In this document: positions 32,033-40,937 of the stretch, one piece after another
Layout: each line of letters begins with the position of its first letter
How positions within the stretch are numbered: position 1 is the stretch's first letter
Source of the DNA: Stenotrophomonas nitritireducens
Lineage (GTDB): Bacteria; Pseudomonadota; Gammaproteobacteria; Xanthomonadales; Xanthomonadaceae
Reading direction: 5' to 3'
NCBI RefSeq assembly: GCF_001700965.1
Contig: NZ_CP016756.1
Coordinates: 1,736,001 to 1,800,000, forward strand
DNA length: 64,000 nt
Notes under the pieces: model-generated
What the model saw: only the letters and a program-made list of their open reading frames with translations
Told to the model about the DNA's origin: nothing
Databases searched by the model: none
Translations under genes and position numbers: made by a program

Positions 32033-32304
32033 GTAGTGCCGAGCCATGCTCGGCAGGGGCTTCACCAGTAGAGCCTCAGCCGAGCATGGCTCGGCTCTAC
32101 AGCGCCACTTCCGGCAATGCTTCTAGGAGCTACTGTAGTGCCTAGCCATGCTCGGCAAGAGGCTTCACCGGTAGCGCCTCAGCCGAGCATGGCTCGGCGC
32201 TACAGCCCCGCTTCCGGCAATGCTTGTAGGAGCTGCGGTAGTGCCGAGCCATGCTCGGCAGGGCTTCACCGGTAGAGCTTCAGCCGAGCATCGCTCTGCT
32301 CTAC
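32033..32304. repeat. Three tandem SMAG-pair units (about 102-base period)
   Basis: Three copies of a paired GTAG palindrome lie at 32033-32100, 32135-32203 and 32238-32304. Each pair is GTAGTGCC(G/T)AGCCATGCTCGG, then a CTTCACC(A/G)GTAG centre, then the inverted partner ending CTAC. The spacers between units are also conserved (CTTCCGGCAATGCTT...TAGGAGCT), so the whole 102-103-base unit was tandemly copied. This fits the SMAG REP family known from Stenotrophomonas. Confidence 0.88.
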
Positions 32305-32345
32305 AGACGCGCTTCCAGGAAGGGCAGAGCTCCCACGCCAAGGCC

Positions 32346-33263
32346 TCAACGCTGGCCCGGCACGCGCCTCCAGCGATGCCAAAACAGTACCGCGCCCAGC
32401 AACAGCACGCCGGCGAAAGCAGTGGCAAACGGCAACACCGGCAAGGCCGTCGCGGGCAGTACCAAGGCCAGGAACGGGAATGCATACACCGCCGGCACCC
32501 GCATCTTGAAGATCGCCAGAAGGGCATGCACCAGCAGCAGGTCCAGCAACGCTATCAGCAGCCATGACTCCAGCAACTGCGCCGTCAGCACACCCACGCC
32601 GGCAGACAGACTGAGCACTGCCACCTGTTTGCCCAACAGACGCGCCGAATACATTTTCATGTGCAGCGATTCGTAGACCACCACCGCCAGTGGTGGGATC
32701 ACCATCAGCTGTGCATGCCCCAGCGCCAGCGCAACGCCCATCCATGCAGCACTGATCAACGCGTAGAAACCGAGCAGGGGCCATTGCGGCGGCGCTGCAT
32801 CACGCGATGCGCCGCGCGGCCGGCGCCACACCACGCCGATGGCCAGCACCGCGGTGGTGACCAGGATCGCCAGCATGAAGGACCAATGGGTGGCATTGGT
32901 GACAACAGGCAGAAAGCCCGTCGCCAACGCCGGAGCCAGGCTGTACCGCAGCACCGCGAACAGGCCCAGCATGCCGATCAACACCAGCGCCAGTTTCGCG
33001 CTGACCGGCAGTTGGGTCAGGTTGATCGCAAACCCCAGCAATGCGGTGAGGCTTGGCCAGAGGAAGATTTTCTCCGGGTGCCGCATCCATTGCGGGTCTT
33101 TCCACGTCCACAGCGCCACCGCCATCGCCGCCAGTTCCGGAAGGATGATCTCCCTGTCCTGGAACAACACTGCCGCTGCAACCATCAGCAGGATGAAGGC
33201 GAAGGCAGGCAGATATGAGCGCAGTGGCAAGGGAAGCGGCGGCGCCGGAGTTTTGGTGGGCAT
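32346..33263 (-). CDS. Integral membrane protein, possibly HPP-like
   Basis: 305-residue inner-membrane protein with about nine predicted helices and almost no hydrophilic domains apart from a short Arg-rich loop near residues 148-158. The sequence seems to have two similar halves. The first has LPELAAMAVALWTWKDPQWM and TNATHWSFMLAI; the second has IPPLAVVVYESLHMKMYSARLL and VPAVYAFPFLALVLPATALP. This layout resembles HPP-family or other small transport proteins, but I cannot assign it with confidence. ATG 33263 is the first Met before the hydrophobic region; the frame is open further upstream without support. It is divergent from the DUF4124 gene pair. Confidence 0.65.
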   Translation of the reverse strand: MPTKTPAPPLPLPLRSYLPAFAFILLMVAAAVLFQDREIILPELAAMAVALWTWKDPQWMRHPEKIFLWPSLTALLGFAINLTQLPVSAKLALVLIGMLGLFAVLRYSLAPALATGFLPVVTNATHWSFMLAILVTTAVLAIGVVWRRPRGASRDAAPPQWPLLGFYALISAAWMGVALALGHAQLMVIPPLAVVVYESLHMKMYSARLLGKQVAVLSLSAGVGVLTAQLLESWLLIALLDLLLVHALLAIFKMRVPAVYAFPFLALVLPATALPVLPFATAFAGVLLLGAVLFWHRWRRVPGQR

Positions 33264-33403
33264 GCGTGAGCGGCTGACGGCATGAAGACCGCGCAAGGAT
33301 GCGCCTTCCCACCGTGTGAGGGTCAAGCACAGCGCGCGCTGTGCCGCAGGCAGGACCGCTGCCGTCACTTGCGCCAGCCCCCCTGCAGGGTAACTATCAC
33401 GCC

Positions 33404-34084
33404 ATGCGCATCTTCCACCTGTCCCTGCTCGGCTGCCTGGCCCTGCTGCCCTTCGCCGCAGCTGCGGCGAATCCGCCGCCTGCCTCCACCGGAACCGGCG
33501 GTGCCGACAACGTGCGCATCTACCGCTGTGTTGGCAGCAATGGTGCGGTGTCGTTGCAGGACGCGCCGTGCACCAAGGCGGCACAGCAGCAGGTGCTGGA
33601 CATGACGCGCCCCAAAGATCCGCCGCCGCGCACCGCTGCCGCAACGCCGGCACCTGCCGCACCCGCACTGCAGCGCGAGGTGCGGGTGGTCACTGTGCAG
33701 GCGCCGCAGCCGATGTACGAATGCGTCACCAGTGAAGGCGAGCGCTATACCAGCGACAACAACGACGGCAATCCCCGTTGGATGCCAACCTGGGGCTATG
33801 CCTATCCGACCCATGGCCCCGGCCACGGTGGGCTGCGCCCGCCGCACCCGCCCGCTGGCGGCGGCATCCCCTGGCAACCCGGCATCGCGGTTCCGATGGG
33901 TTCGGTGCTGGTGCGTGACAGCTGCCATGCGCTGCCGCAACGGGAAGTGTGCGCGCGCCTGCGTGATCGCCGCTGGGAACTGATCCGCCGCTACAACAGC
34001 GCCCTGCAGAGCGAGCGCCAGGAACTGATGCGCGAGCAGCGCGGCATCGATGCCCGGCTTGAGCAGGATTGCGGGGGAACCTGA
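33404..34084 (+). CDS. Exported DUF4124-like protein
   Basis: 226 residues. A signal peptide (about 1-21, ending AAAAN) is followed by a short DUF4124-like motif, IYRCVGSNGAVSLQDAPCTK (about 40-59), and a second copy-like element, MYECVTSEGERYTSDNN (about 105-121). A Pro/Gly/His-rich stretch (HGPGHGGLRPPHPPAGGG) and a charged C-terminal helix follow. Paired cysteines suggest periplasmic disulfides. ATG 33404 was chosen for the signal peptide. The stop overlaps the start of the next gene by one base (TGATG), and the two products share the same layout. Confidence 0.75.
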   Translation: MRIFHLSLLGCLALLPFAAAAANPPPASTGTGGADNVRIYRCVGSNGAVSLQDAPCTKAAQQQVLDMTRPKDPPPRTAAATPAPAAPALQREVRVVTVQAPQPMYECVTSEGERYTSDNNDGNPRWMPTWGYAYPTHGPGHGGLRPPHPPAGGGIPWQPGIAVPMGSVLVRDSCHALPQREVCARLRDRRWELIRRYNSALQSERQELMREQRGIDARLEQDCGGT

Positions 34085-34710
34085 TGCGCCATCTACTTGC
34101 ACTACTGCTCTGCGCCAGCGCCGGTGCGCAGGCCGGCGAAATCGTGTTCTATCGCTGCACCGATGCCAGTGGCGCACTCACCGTGCAGAACATGCCTTGC
34201 CCAAAAGGCACGCAGCTGCAGAGCAGGAAAGTGATGCAGGCGGTGGACACTCCACCGCCAATGCCGGCCCCAGCGGCGCCCGCCGCATTACCAGCGCTGA
34301 TGGCAGCACCAGCGGAAGCACCACCCGTGGCAGCAGCCACCCCGGCAAAAGCACCAGCCGCGCCCGTTGCAGCGCCAGTACCCTTGCCCGATCTGTTCCA
34401 ATGCCGCACCCGCGAAGGTGAGAGCTACTTCAGCGAAAGCAGTGCGCCGCCCTCACGTTGCGTAGCGATGCAGGTCACCGGCCTTGACGGCAACCCGTCG
34501 ACCGGCGCTGGCGAAGCCTGCGAAGTGGTGCGTGATACCTGCACCGCGATTGATCCTGCCCAGCAGTGCGCCACCTGGCAGCAGCGGGTGGACGAGGCCG
34601 AATCGCAATGGCGCTTCGCCGCGCCCAGCCAGGCGCAGACCCTGCAGAAGAACTATCAGCGGCTGCAGTCGCTGCTCGACGGCAGCGACTGCAAGACTCA
34701 GAAGCCGTAG
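34084..34710 (+). CDS. Exported DUF4124-like protein, paralogue of its neighbour
   Basis: 208 residues with a signal peptide (about 1-17, ending AQAGE) and a DUF4124-like motif, [21 protein letters not shown] long Ala/Pro linker follows, then a second Cys-bearing element ([20 protein letters not shown]) and a C-terminal helical region with [17 protein letters not shown]. It repeats the plan of the upstream protein, so the pair arose by duplication. The start codon shares a base with the upstream stop (TGATG). Its last 13 bases overlap the 3' end of the convergent SDR gene. Function is unknown. Confidence 0.75.
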   Translation: MRHLLALLLCASAGAQAGEIVFYRCTDASGALTVQNMPCPKGTQLQSRKVMQAVDTPPPMPAPAAPAALPALMAAPAEAPPVAAATPAKAPAAPVAAPVPLPDLFQCRTREGESYFSESSAPPSRCVAMQVTGLDGNPSTGAGEACEVVRDTCTAIDPAQQCATWQQRVDEAESQWRFAAPSQAQTLQKNYQRLQSLLDGSDCKTQKP

Positions 34711-35474
34711 CGCAGGAAACCGCCATCCACCGCGATGCATTCGCCGGTGACATAGCTTGATGCAGGCAGGCACAGGAAGCCTACGGCCGCCGCAACTTCC
34801 TCCGGCTCACCGATGCGGCGCATCGGCGTGCGCGCGATCACTTCGTCGTAGTAGTCGGCATCGGACAGGGGCCCGGAGGTGCGGCGGGTACGGATGTACC
34901 ACGGCGCCACCGAGTTGACGCGGATGCCGTCCTCGGCCCATTCGCAGGCCAGGTTGCGGGTCATCTGCTGCATGGCCGCCTTGGTCATGCCGTAGACCAC
35001 GCCGCTGCGCACATGGGTGATGCCGGACACGCTGCCGACGTTGACGATGGCCGAGGATGCATGCCGGGTCAGCAGCGGATGTGCATAGCGGCACAGCTCG
35101 AACGCCGAGAACAGGTTGGTCTCGAAGATGCCGCGCCACTCGTCCTCGGAATATTCGGTTGCCGGCTTTGTGATGTTGCCGCCAGCGTTGTTGACCAGGA
35201 TGTTCAGGCCATCGCTGTGGTCCTCGACCCAATCGAGGATTTCCTGGCGGTCCTGGTCATCGCTGACATCGGCGGACAGCGCATGGATGATGCGCTCGGG
35301 GAACGCCTCGACCAGTTCATCGCGGGCGGTTTCCAGCGCATCGACATCGCGCCCGACGATCAGTACATCGGCGCCGAAGCCCAGCAGTTCGCGGGTGATT
35401 GCCAGGCCGATGCCGGCACTTGCACCGGTTACCAGTGCGGTCTGTCCATCCAATCGCCAGCGCTGCGGGTTCAT
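34698..35474 (-). CDS. Short-chain dehydrogenase/reductase (tropinone reductase-like)
   Basis: 258-residue classical SDR. It has the dinucleotide motif TGASAGIG (about 17-24), NNAG (about 95-98), the catalytic Ser in NVGSVSG, and Tyr/Lys in YGMTK (about 160-164). The C-terminal CIAVDGGFL block is normal. The Arg in VLIVGRD after the second strand suggests NADP(H) preference. The best resemblance is to the tropinone reductase/3-oxoacyl reductase-like group; the substrate is not known. AGAGGAA lies before ATG 35474. The 3' end overlaps the convergent DUF4124-like gene by 13 bases. Confidence 0.9.
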   Translation of the reverse strand: MNPQRWRLDGQTALVTGASAGIGLAITRELLGFGADVLIVGRDVDALETARDELVEAFPERIIHALSADVSDDQDRQEILDWVEDHSDGLNILVNNAGGNITKPATEYSEDEWRGIFETNLFSAFELCRYAHPLLTRHASSAIVNVGSVSGITHVRSGVVYGMTKAAMQQMTRNLACEWAEDGIRVNSVAPWYIRTRRTSGPLSDADYYDEVIARTPMRRIGEPEEVAAAVGFLCLPASSYVTGECIAVDGGFLRYGF

Positions 35475-35569
35475 TGCGGTTCCTCTTCGGTGCTCGGGTG
35501 CGGCGTCGCGGAAGGACGCTGCGGGGGGATGGGGCTAGGATAGCGGCCTGAGCCCAGCGGAGCATGCCA

Positions 35570-35797
35570 ATGAAACGCCTTTCCCTGTTGACCCTGCCGT
35601 TGCTGATTGGCCTGGCGGCGTGTGGCAAGCCGCAGCCACCGGAAACCGAGCGCCGGCCCGATCCGCAGGCCAGCGCGCTGCGTGATGCGATGAGCAAGGA
35701 TCTGAAACAAGCCAAGGCCGCCGGCGCCGCGACCGAGGAAGCTGCCAAGGCGCAGAAAGCCGCGTTGGATGCCGCCGAAGGGGCAAACAGCCAATAG
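35570..35797 (+). CDS. Small lipoprotein
   Basis: 75 residues. MKRLSLLTLPLLIGLAAC is a lipoprotein signal with the lipobox LAAC, so the mature N-terminus would be the Cys at position 18. The mature part is a single charged helix of about 50 residues rich in Ala, Lys and Glu, with no domain I recognise. ATG 35570 is favoured over ATG 35564, two codons earlier. A SMAG palindrome and a terminator follow. Confidence 0.75.
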   Translation: MKRLSLLTLPLLIGLAACGKPQPPETERRPDPQASALRDAMSKDLKQAKAAGAATEEAAKAQKAALDAAEGANSQ

Positions 35798-35809
35798 CAC
35801 GCATCGCCT

Positions 35810-35836
35810 GTAGTGCCGAGCATGGCTCGGCACTAC
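35810..35836. repeat. Single SMAG palindrome
   Basis: GTAGTGCCGAGC-ATG-GCTCGGCACTAC is a perfect 27-base palindrome with 12-bp arms. It is the simplest SMAG form in the window. Confidence 0.85.
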
Positions 35837-35851
35837 AGAGCTGCGGATACA

Positions 35852-35877
35852 ACAACGCCGCCCTTGGGCGGCGTTGT
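35852..35877. terminator. Bidirectional terminator-like hairpin
   Basis: ACAACGCCGCCC-TT-GGGCGGCGTTGT is a perfect 12-bp stem between the convergent lipoprotein and sppA genes. The U tract is weak in both directions. Confidence 0.7.
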
Positions 35878-35900
35878 CGGTATTCACCAATCAGGTGCGT

Positions 35901-37808
35901 TTACAAACCGCAGAAGCAATACGCCAGTGACTTCACCGGTGCGCCGTTGCGGTCCTTCACTGCGTCTTCGACGAAGCGCAGCTGGGTGTCCAGCTCCGGC
36001 ATCTGCTTGGCGATCAGCATGCGCGCGATGCCCGAGTCGGCCAGCATCCAGGCGCCTGCACGGCTGCCGGCAAAGCCGGTCATGAACTGTGCAAACGGGG
36101 TGGCGGCCTTCTCGATGTAACGCACGCGGAACTTGCCGGCCTCGCCCAGCTTGGCCAAGGTGGCGGCGTGCGCGACGGCGGCCTTCAAGCCACCAAACTC
36201 GTCCACCAGGCCGCGTTCCTTGGCCTGTGCACCACTCCACACGCGGCCGCGGGCGACTTCATCCACTGCTTCAACCGTCTTCTTGCGTGCAGCGGCCACC
36301 TTGCCGGTGAAATCGGCATAGCCCTTGTTGATCACCGACTGGATCACCTGGCCAACGGCCGGGTCCATCGGCCGAGTCACGTCGAACGCGCCGGCAAAAC
36401 GGGTGGTGCCGACGCCATCGGTATGCACGCCGATCTTGTCCAGGCTGCGGGCGAAGTTCGGGATCATGCCGAAGATGCCGATCGAGCCGGTGATGGTGGA
36501 TTCGTCGGCATAGATGCGATCGGCATTCATGCTGATCCAGTAACCGCCCGATGCCGCCATGTCACCCATCGAAACCACCACCGGCTTGCCGGCGGTCTTC
36601 AAGGCTTCGACTTCGCGGCGGATCTGCTCGGAGGCGAAGACTTCGCCGCCGGGCGAATCCACGCGCAGCACCACGGCCTTGACGTCGTCATCGTCGCGGG
36701 CCTCGCGCAGCAGCGCCGAGGTCGAAACGCCGCCAATGCGGCCGGCCGGCAGGTCACCGCCGCCGATTTCACCTTCAGCCACCACCACCGCGACCTGCGG
36801 ACGCGAATCCACCGGCGAGCGGTGCGCATCGACCTGGGTCAGGTAGTCGCCCAGACTGATCTGGCGGTAACCGCCGTCGGCATCGCTGTCGGCCACGCCA
36901 CGCTCGGTCAGCAGCGCATCCACTTCTTCGCGGGTCTTCAGGCCATCCACCAGCTTCTGCTGCAGGGCGAAGCGGGCCAGGTCGCCTTCGGCGGCGGCAA
37001 CCCCTTCAGGCAGGGTGTCGATGCCGGCCGCCAGCTGTGCGGGGTCCAGCTTGCGTGCCTTGGCGATGTCACCCAGGTAGCGCTGCCACACATCGTTCAT
37101 CCAGAACAGGTCGGCTTCCTTGGCCTGCGGCGATGCGGCGTCGAGCACGTAGGGCTCGGCGGCGGACTTGAATTCGCCCACCTTGAACAGGTGCACGTCC
37201 ACGCCCAGCTTGTCCTGCAGGCCACTGCGGAAGTACTGGCGGTAGCGGCCCAGGCCTTCCAGCAGCAGGCCACCCATAGGGTCCAGGTAGATCTCATCGG
37301 CCTGCGCGGCCAGCAGGTACTGCGACTGGCCCATGTTCTCGCTGAAGGCCACGACCTGCTTGTTGGCCGCACGCAGGTCCTGCAGCGCGGCGGTCACTTC
37401 ACGCATCGAGGCGAAGCCGCTGGGCTGCAGCTTGTCCAGCTGCAGCACCACGCGGTTGATCTTCTTGTCGTCCTTGGCCGCTTCGATGGCGCGGATGAGA
37501 TCGCGCAGCTGCAGCTCTTCAGCGTTGCGTTCACCCAAGGCCTTGCCCAGCGCGCGGCTGAGCGGATCGGTGCTGAACTGCTCGACCAGGCGGCCTTCCG
37601 GGGCGATCACCAAGGTGGTGCCTTCCTGCAGCAGGGCGGTGGATGAAGCGCCCTTGCCCACGGCAACCATCAAGCCGATCAGGATCAGGAACAACAGGCC
37701 GAAGAACAGCAGGTTGAGGATCAGCCGCCGGGTGAAGTTCATGACGTCCCACAGGCCGATGAAGAAGCTGGCAATGGGATTGCGGCGTGGCAAGGGGGGG
37801 GGATTCAT
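35901..37808 (-). CDS. sppA: Signal peptide peptidase SppA, 67-kDa type
   Basis: 635-residue inner-membrane serine protease that degrades cleaved signal peptides in the periplasm. An N-terminal membrane anchor (about 29-52) precedes two tandem S49 domains. The general-base Lys lies in the first domain (KVGEFKSAAEPY) and the nucleophile Ser in the second (SMGDMAASGGYW), the Ser/Lys dyad split typical of long SppA. The VVLRVDSPGGEVFASE and TGSIGIFG blocks are intact. ATG 37808 was chosen over 37868 because it places the anchor at normal depth. The C-terminal tail (VKSLAYCFCGL) is unusual in holding two Cys. Confidence 0.94.
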   Translation of the reverse strand: MNPPPLPRRNPIASFFIGLWDVMNFTRRLILNLLFFGLLFLILIGLMVAVGKGASSTALLQEGTTLVIAPEGRLVEQFSTDPLSRALGKALGERNAEELQLRDLIRAIEAAKDDKKINRVVLQLDKLQPSGFASMREVTAALQDLRAANKQVVAFSENMGQSQYLLAAQADEIYLDPMGGLLLEGLGRYRQYFRSGLQDKLGVDVHLFKVGEFKSAAEPYVLDAASPQAKEADLFWMNDVWQRYLGDIAKARKLDPAQLAAGIDTLPEGVAAAEGDLARFALQQKLVDGLKTREEVDALLTERGVADSDADGGYRQISLGDYLTQVDAHRSPVDSRPQVAVVVAEGEIGGGDLPAGRIGGVSTSALLREARDDDDVKAVVLRVDSPGGEVFASEQIRREVEALKTAGKPVVVSMGDMAASGGYWISMNADRIYADESTITGSIGIFGMIPNFARSLDKIGVHTDGVGTTRFAGAFDVTRPMDPAVGQVIQSVINKGYADFTGKVAAARKKTVEAVDEVARGRVWSGAQAKERGLVDEFGGLKAAVAHAATLAKLGEAGKFRVRYIEKAATPFAQFMTGFAGSRAGAWMLADSGIARMLIAKQMPELDTQLRFVEDAVKDRNGAPVKSLAYCFCGL

Positions 37809-37878
37809 GGACGCTCCGGTAGGGGCTGGTTGCAAGTCAGGATACGCATAACCGGACGCCGCCGGCATGGCCTTTAAG

Positions 37879-39243
37879 TCAGGGGGAAGCCTGGGCGATA
37901 AGCCGGCCGCTGCTTACCCGCAGCCGCCAGCCCAACAGTACGGCGGCCACGGTCAAACCGATGATCAGGCCGATCCACATGCCCTGCGGCCCCCAGCCCA
38001 GACCCAGTCCAAGCCCGGCGCCGACCGGCATGCCCACGCCCCAATAGGCGAACATGGCGATGAACATCGGCACCCGGGTGTCCTTCAGCCCGCGCAGCGC
38101 GCCGGCGGACAGCACCTGGATGCCATCGGGAATCTGGAAAGCCGCCGCATACAACAACAAGGTGGAGGCCAATGCGGCCACCGCAAGGTCGTTGGTGTAC
38201 AAACCCACCACCGCGTCGTGGCCGAGCAGCAGCGCGGTGATCGACACCAGCTGGGTAACCAGCACGATGCCGTAACCGGCCCAGGTGGCGCGGCGCACGC
38301 CCAGCGGGTCGTTGCTGCCCACCGCATGGCCGACGCGCACCGTGGTGGCCTCGGCCACGCCCATCGGGATCATGAAGCACAGCTGCGCCACGTTGATCGC
38401 GATCTGGTGGGCACTGGCTTCAATGGCGCCGATGCGACCGATCAACAGTGCGGTGATGATGAACAAGCCGCCTTCCATCAGCACGGTGATGCCGATCGGC
38501 AGGCCGGTGCGCAGCAGGTCCCAGATCGCCCGCCAGCGCGGCAGTTCGAAATGGGTGAACAGCCCAAGGTGGGCAAAGCGCTTGGTGGTCCACAGGTAGG
38601 TGGCGAACGCCAGCGCCTGTACCCACATGGTTACCGACGACGCGATGCCCAGGCCTTCGGCGCCCATTTCCGGGAAACCAAACTTGCCGTTGCACAGCGC
38701 ATAGCCCAATGGCCCAAGCACCAGCAGGCCGCCGAAACCGATCAGCATGGTCGGCAACGTCCAGTGCATGCCTTCGCTGAGGTAGCGCATGCAGAAATAC
38801 AGGGTCAGCGCAGGCACGCCCCAGCGGATGGCATGCAGGAAGTCGGTGGCACCGGGCACGATTTCCGGGGCGATGCCAAACGCGGGCAGGAACGCCGGTA
38901 CCACGCTCAGGAACAGGAACATCAACGCGCTCAAGCCCACGCCCAGCCAGAGCGCCTGGCGGAACAAGGGACCGATTTCACGCTCACGACCAGCGCCATG
39001 CAGCTGCGACACCGAGGCGGTGAGCGAGATCAGGGTGCCGATCGGCACCAGCATCGGCAGCCACAACAGGGCCGTGCCGATGCTGACCGCAGCAAAGGTA
39101 TCGGTGCCGTGGTGGCCAGCGATGGTGTTGTCGACAAAAGCGATCAGACCGGTGGAGACATGGCCCAGCACCAAAGGCAGGGCAAGCAGTCCGGTCGTCC
39201 GCACTTCCTGCAGGAAGCGCGGCGTAGCGGGAGAGATGGACAT
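37879..39243 (-). CDS. MATE-family efflux transporter (NorM-like)
   Basis: 454-residue inner-membrane antiporter with 12 predicted helices. It belongs to the NorM branch of MATE exporters that use Na+ or H+ gradients to expel cationic drugs. Family blocks are LPLVLGHVSTGLIAFVDNTI in helix 1, GIPxxLxxxxE-like GLPIGITVLMEGGLF in helix 7, and VRVGHAVGSNDP. The two-fold internal repeat of MATE proteins is visible. The gene starts 70 bases upstream of sppA on the same strand. Substrates cannot be predicted from sequence. Confidence 0.92.
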   Translation of the reverse strand: MSISPATPRFLQEVRTTGLLALPLVLGHVSTGLIAFVDNTIAGHHGTDTFAAVSIGTALLWLPMLVPIGTLISLTASVSQLHGAGREREIGPLFRQALWLGVGLSALMFLFLSVVPAFLPAFGIAPEIVPGATDFLHAIRWGVPALTLYFCMRYLSEGMHWTLPTMLIGFGGLLVLGPLGYALCNGKFGFPEMGAEGLGIASSVTMWVQALAFATYLWTTKRFAHLGLFTHFELPRWRAIWDLLRTGLPIGITVLMEGGLFIITALLIGRIGAIEASAHQIAINVAQLCFMIPMGVAEATTVRVGHAVGSNDPLGVRRATWAGYGIVLVTQLVSITALLLGHDAVVGLYTNDLAVAALASTLLLYAAAFQIPDGIQVLSAGALRGLKDTRVPMFIAMFAYWGVGMPVGAGLGLGLGWGPQGMWIGLIIGLTVAAVLLGWRLRVSSGRLIAQASP

Positions 39244-39370
39244 AAAACCAAGAGACGCAGACTACGGCCGGCGCAGGACGCGCGCAGATGCCGGGTTGCG
39301 GAGTGTGCCTATTCTAGCGTGGCGACGGTGTTACAGCGCCGCACCGCGGATGAACGGGCGGCGCGGGCCT

Positions 39371-39940
39371 TCAATGCCCCACTTTCTCGCGCAGCCAGGC
39401 ATCGCGCTGGGCCGGCGCGAGCGCCAGCAGCTCGGTGCGCAGCGCTTCACGTTGCTGCGGCGGCGTCCGCTGCGAGATCAGGCTCAACTGCTCCAGCTGG
39501 ACCGGATCAAGTTGGCGCAGCAAGGCGATGACCGGTTCCCGCTGCGCGGCGGGCAGATAGCCGAACAAGGGCTGCAGGCGCGGATACAACACGCCCAGCT
39601 GTGGGCCCAGCAACCAGCCGTCGCGGTGCATCTGATCAATGGCCAGGTAGCGCGCGCGCAACGCCTGCTGGTCTGCAACCGGCAGTGCGGCAACCGCCGC
39701 CGCCGCGTGGCGGATGCGCTGGCGCTCGCTTTCGGGCAGGGCCTGCCAGGCCGCATAGCGGCTGCGCAGCTCGCGTTTTTGCGCCGCGGTCTGGGTGGCC
39801 CAACTGCCCGGCGTACCTGCCACATTGGCCGGGCTTGCCGGCGACGGCATCGACGGCACCGCACTCGGCACCGCGGCGTGCACGGCCAACGGGAGACCTG
39901 CCAGCAGCAGCCAGGCCAGCACCAACCTACTCATCCGCAT
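39371..39940 (-). CDS. Exported DUF3106 protein
   Basis: 189 residues with a signal peptide (about 1-22, LVLAWLLLAGLPLAVHA). The mature part is helical and rich in Arg, Gln and Leu, with repeating WQALPESERQRIR, LPAAQREPVIALL and LAPAQRDAWLREK elements typical of DUF3106, thought to be periplasmic. ATG 39940 (or ATG 39934) lies inside the last codons of the upstream gene, so the two are translationally coupled. The pairing with the sigma-like membrane protein suggests a shared function, not yet defined. Confidence 0.8.
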   Translation of the reverse strand: MRMSRLVLAWLLLAGLPLAVHAAVPSAVPSMPSPASPANVAGTPGSWATQTAAQKRELRSRYAAWQALPESERQRIRHAAAAVAALPVADQQALRARYLAIDQMHRDGWLLGPQLGVLYPRLQPLFGYLPAAQREPVIALLRQLDPVQLEQLSLISQRTPPQQREALRTELLALAPAQRDAWLREKVGH

Positions 39941-40937
39941 CGCTTGTCTCCAGAGCGGCACCGGCCGGTTCCGGGCGGCTCGGCTGCGGTTGCGATTCAT
40001 CCACCGGGATCGGGCCACCGGCGGCATACCAGGCATACAGATCAGCGTCGCGCGCCAGTTCCAGCTCGGCATCGGCAAGCATCGCCGCGTCGCTGGCGGC
40101 GTGCGGGTCTTCGCCCGGGCCCGCCGGGGCACTGTCGTCTGGCAGGTCTTCAACCTGCACCGGGCTGTTGTCGGACAGGCCATTGCCGGCATTCGGATCG
40201 GCTGCCGCCGCGGTATGCGAGCGCCACCACCACAGCGCCACCACCGCCAGCAACAACAAGGGCAGGCACAGCAGCAACCAGGTGCGCAGCGTCCACGGTT
40301 GCGACGGTTTGCGCCGCGACGCCGGCTTGCGCTTCGGCGTCTGTTCCACCGTCGCTTTGGGTACAGCTGCCGCAGACGTTGCCGGCAGTGCCCCGCTGAC
40401 CACCGACTCGCGCAGCTGTTCCAGCTGCTGCAGGCGCGGTGGCGACAGGTCCCGGATACGCACCTGCACCCGCTCGGCCAGCGCACGCCAGCTGGCGGCG
40501 TCCGGTCGTCCGCCCGCATCCAAGGGGCAGGCGCCCGCCAGCGCCTGCCGATAGGCGTCGGCATCCACGCCCAATACGCTGGCGGCCGGGGCTTCATCCA
40601 AGCCGGCGCCGATACGCAGCAACAGTGCCAGGCGCTCACCGGCCGCCAAGCTGCCAAGATGGGCCAACGCCGGCTCCCACTGCCCGGGGCTGGCTGGTTT
40701 CAACAACAGCGGGGTGCTGCACAGCAGGCCCCAGAAGCGGGCCGGCCATTCCACCATCAACAGTTGTGCGGCCGGGCCAACGAAGGCGCGCATGGCCACG
40801 GCCACCGCGCGCTCACCGACCACGGCGTCGCCGGCCTGCAATTCAGCAACTACCAGTGCACGACGCTCCACCCCGCGCAGGAAGGCGGACAGAGCGTTGG
40901 CTGCGGCCGGCGAAAGAGGGGCTGGTGCAGCCATCAT
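39927..40937 (-). CDS. Membrane protein with degenerate sigma-factor-like N-terminus
   Basis: 336 residues. Residues 16-76 (LSAFLRGVERRALVVAEL...WPARFWGLL) and 93-137 (ERLALLLRIGAGLDEAPAAS, VLGVDADAYRQAL) follow the spacing and hydrophobic pattern of regions 2 and 4 of ECF sigma factors; the second ends in a helix-turn-helix-like segment. A basic linker (200-213), one transmembrane helix (218-238) and an acidic C-terminal domain follow. This would place the sigma-like part in the cytoplasm and the acidic part in the periplasm. GGAG lies 7 bases before ATG 40937. The sigma relationship is my inference from pattern, not a proven homology. The DUF3106 gene overlaps its 3' end. Confidence 0.6.
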   Translation of the reverse strand: MMAAPAPLSPAAANALSAFLRGVERRALVVAELQAGDAVVGERAVAVAMRAFVGPAAQLLMVEWPARFWGLLCSTPLLLKPASPGQWEPALAHLGSLAAGERLALLLRIGAGLDEAPAASVLGVDADAYRQALAGACPLDAGGRPDAASWRALAERVQVRIRDLSPPRLQQLEQLRESVVSGALPATSAAAVPKATVEQTPKRKPASRRKPSQPWTLRTWLLLCLPLLLLAVVALWWWRSHTAAAADPNAGNGLSDNSPVQVEDLPDDSAPAGPGEDPHAASDAAMLADAELELARDADLYAWYAAGGPIPVDESQPQPSRPEPAGAALETSDADE

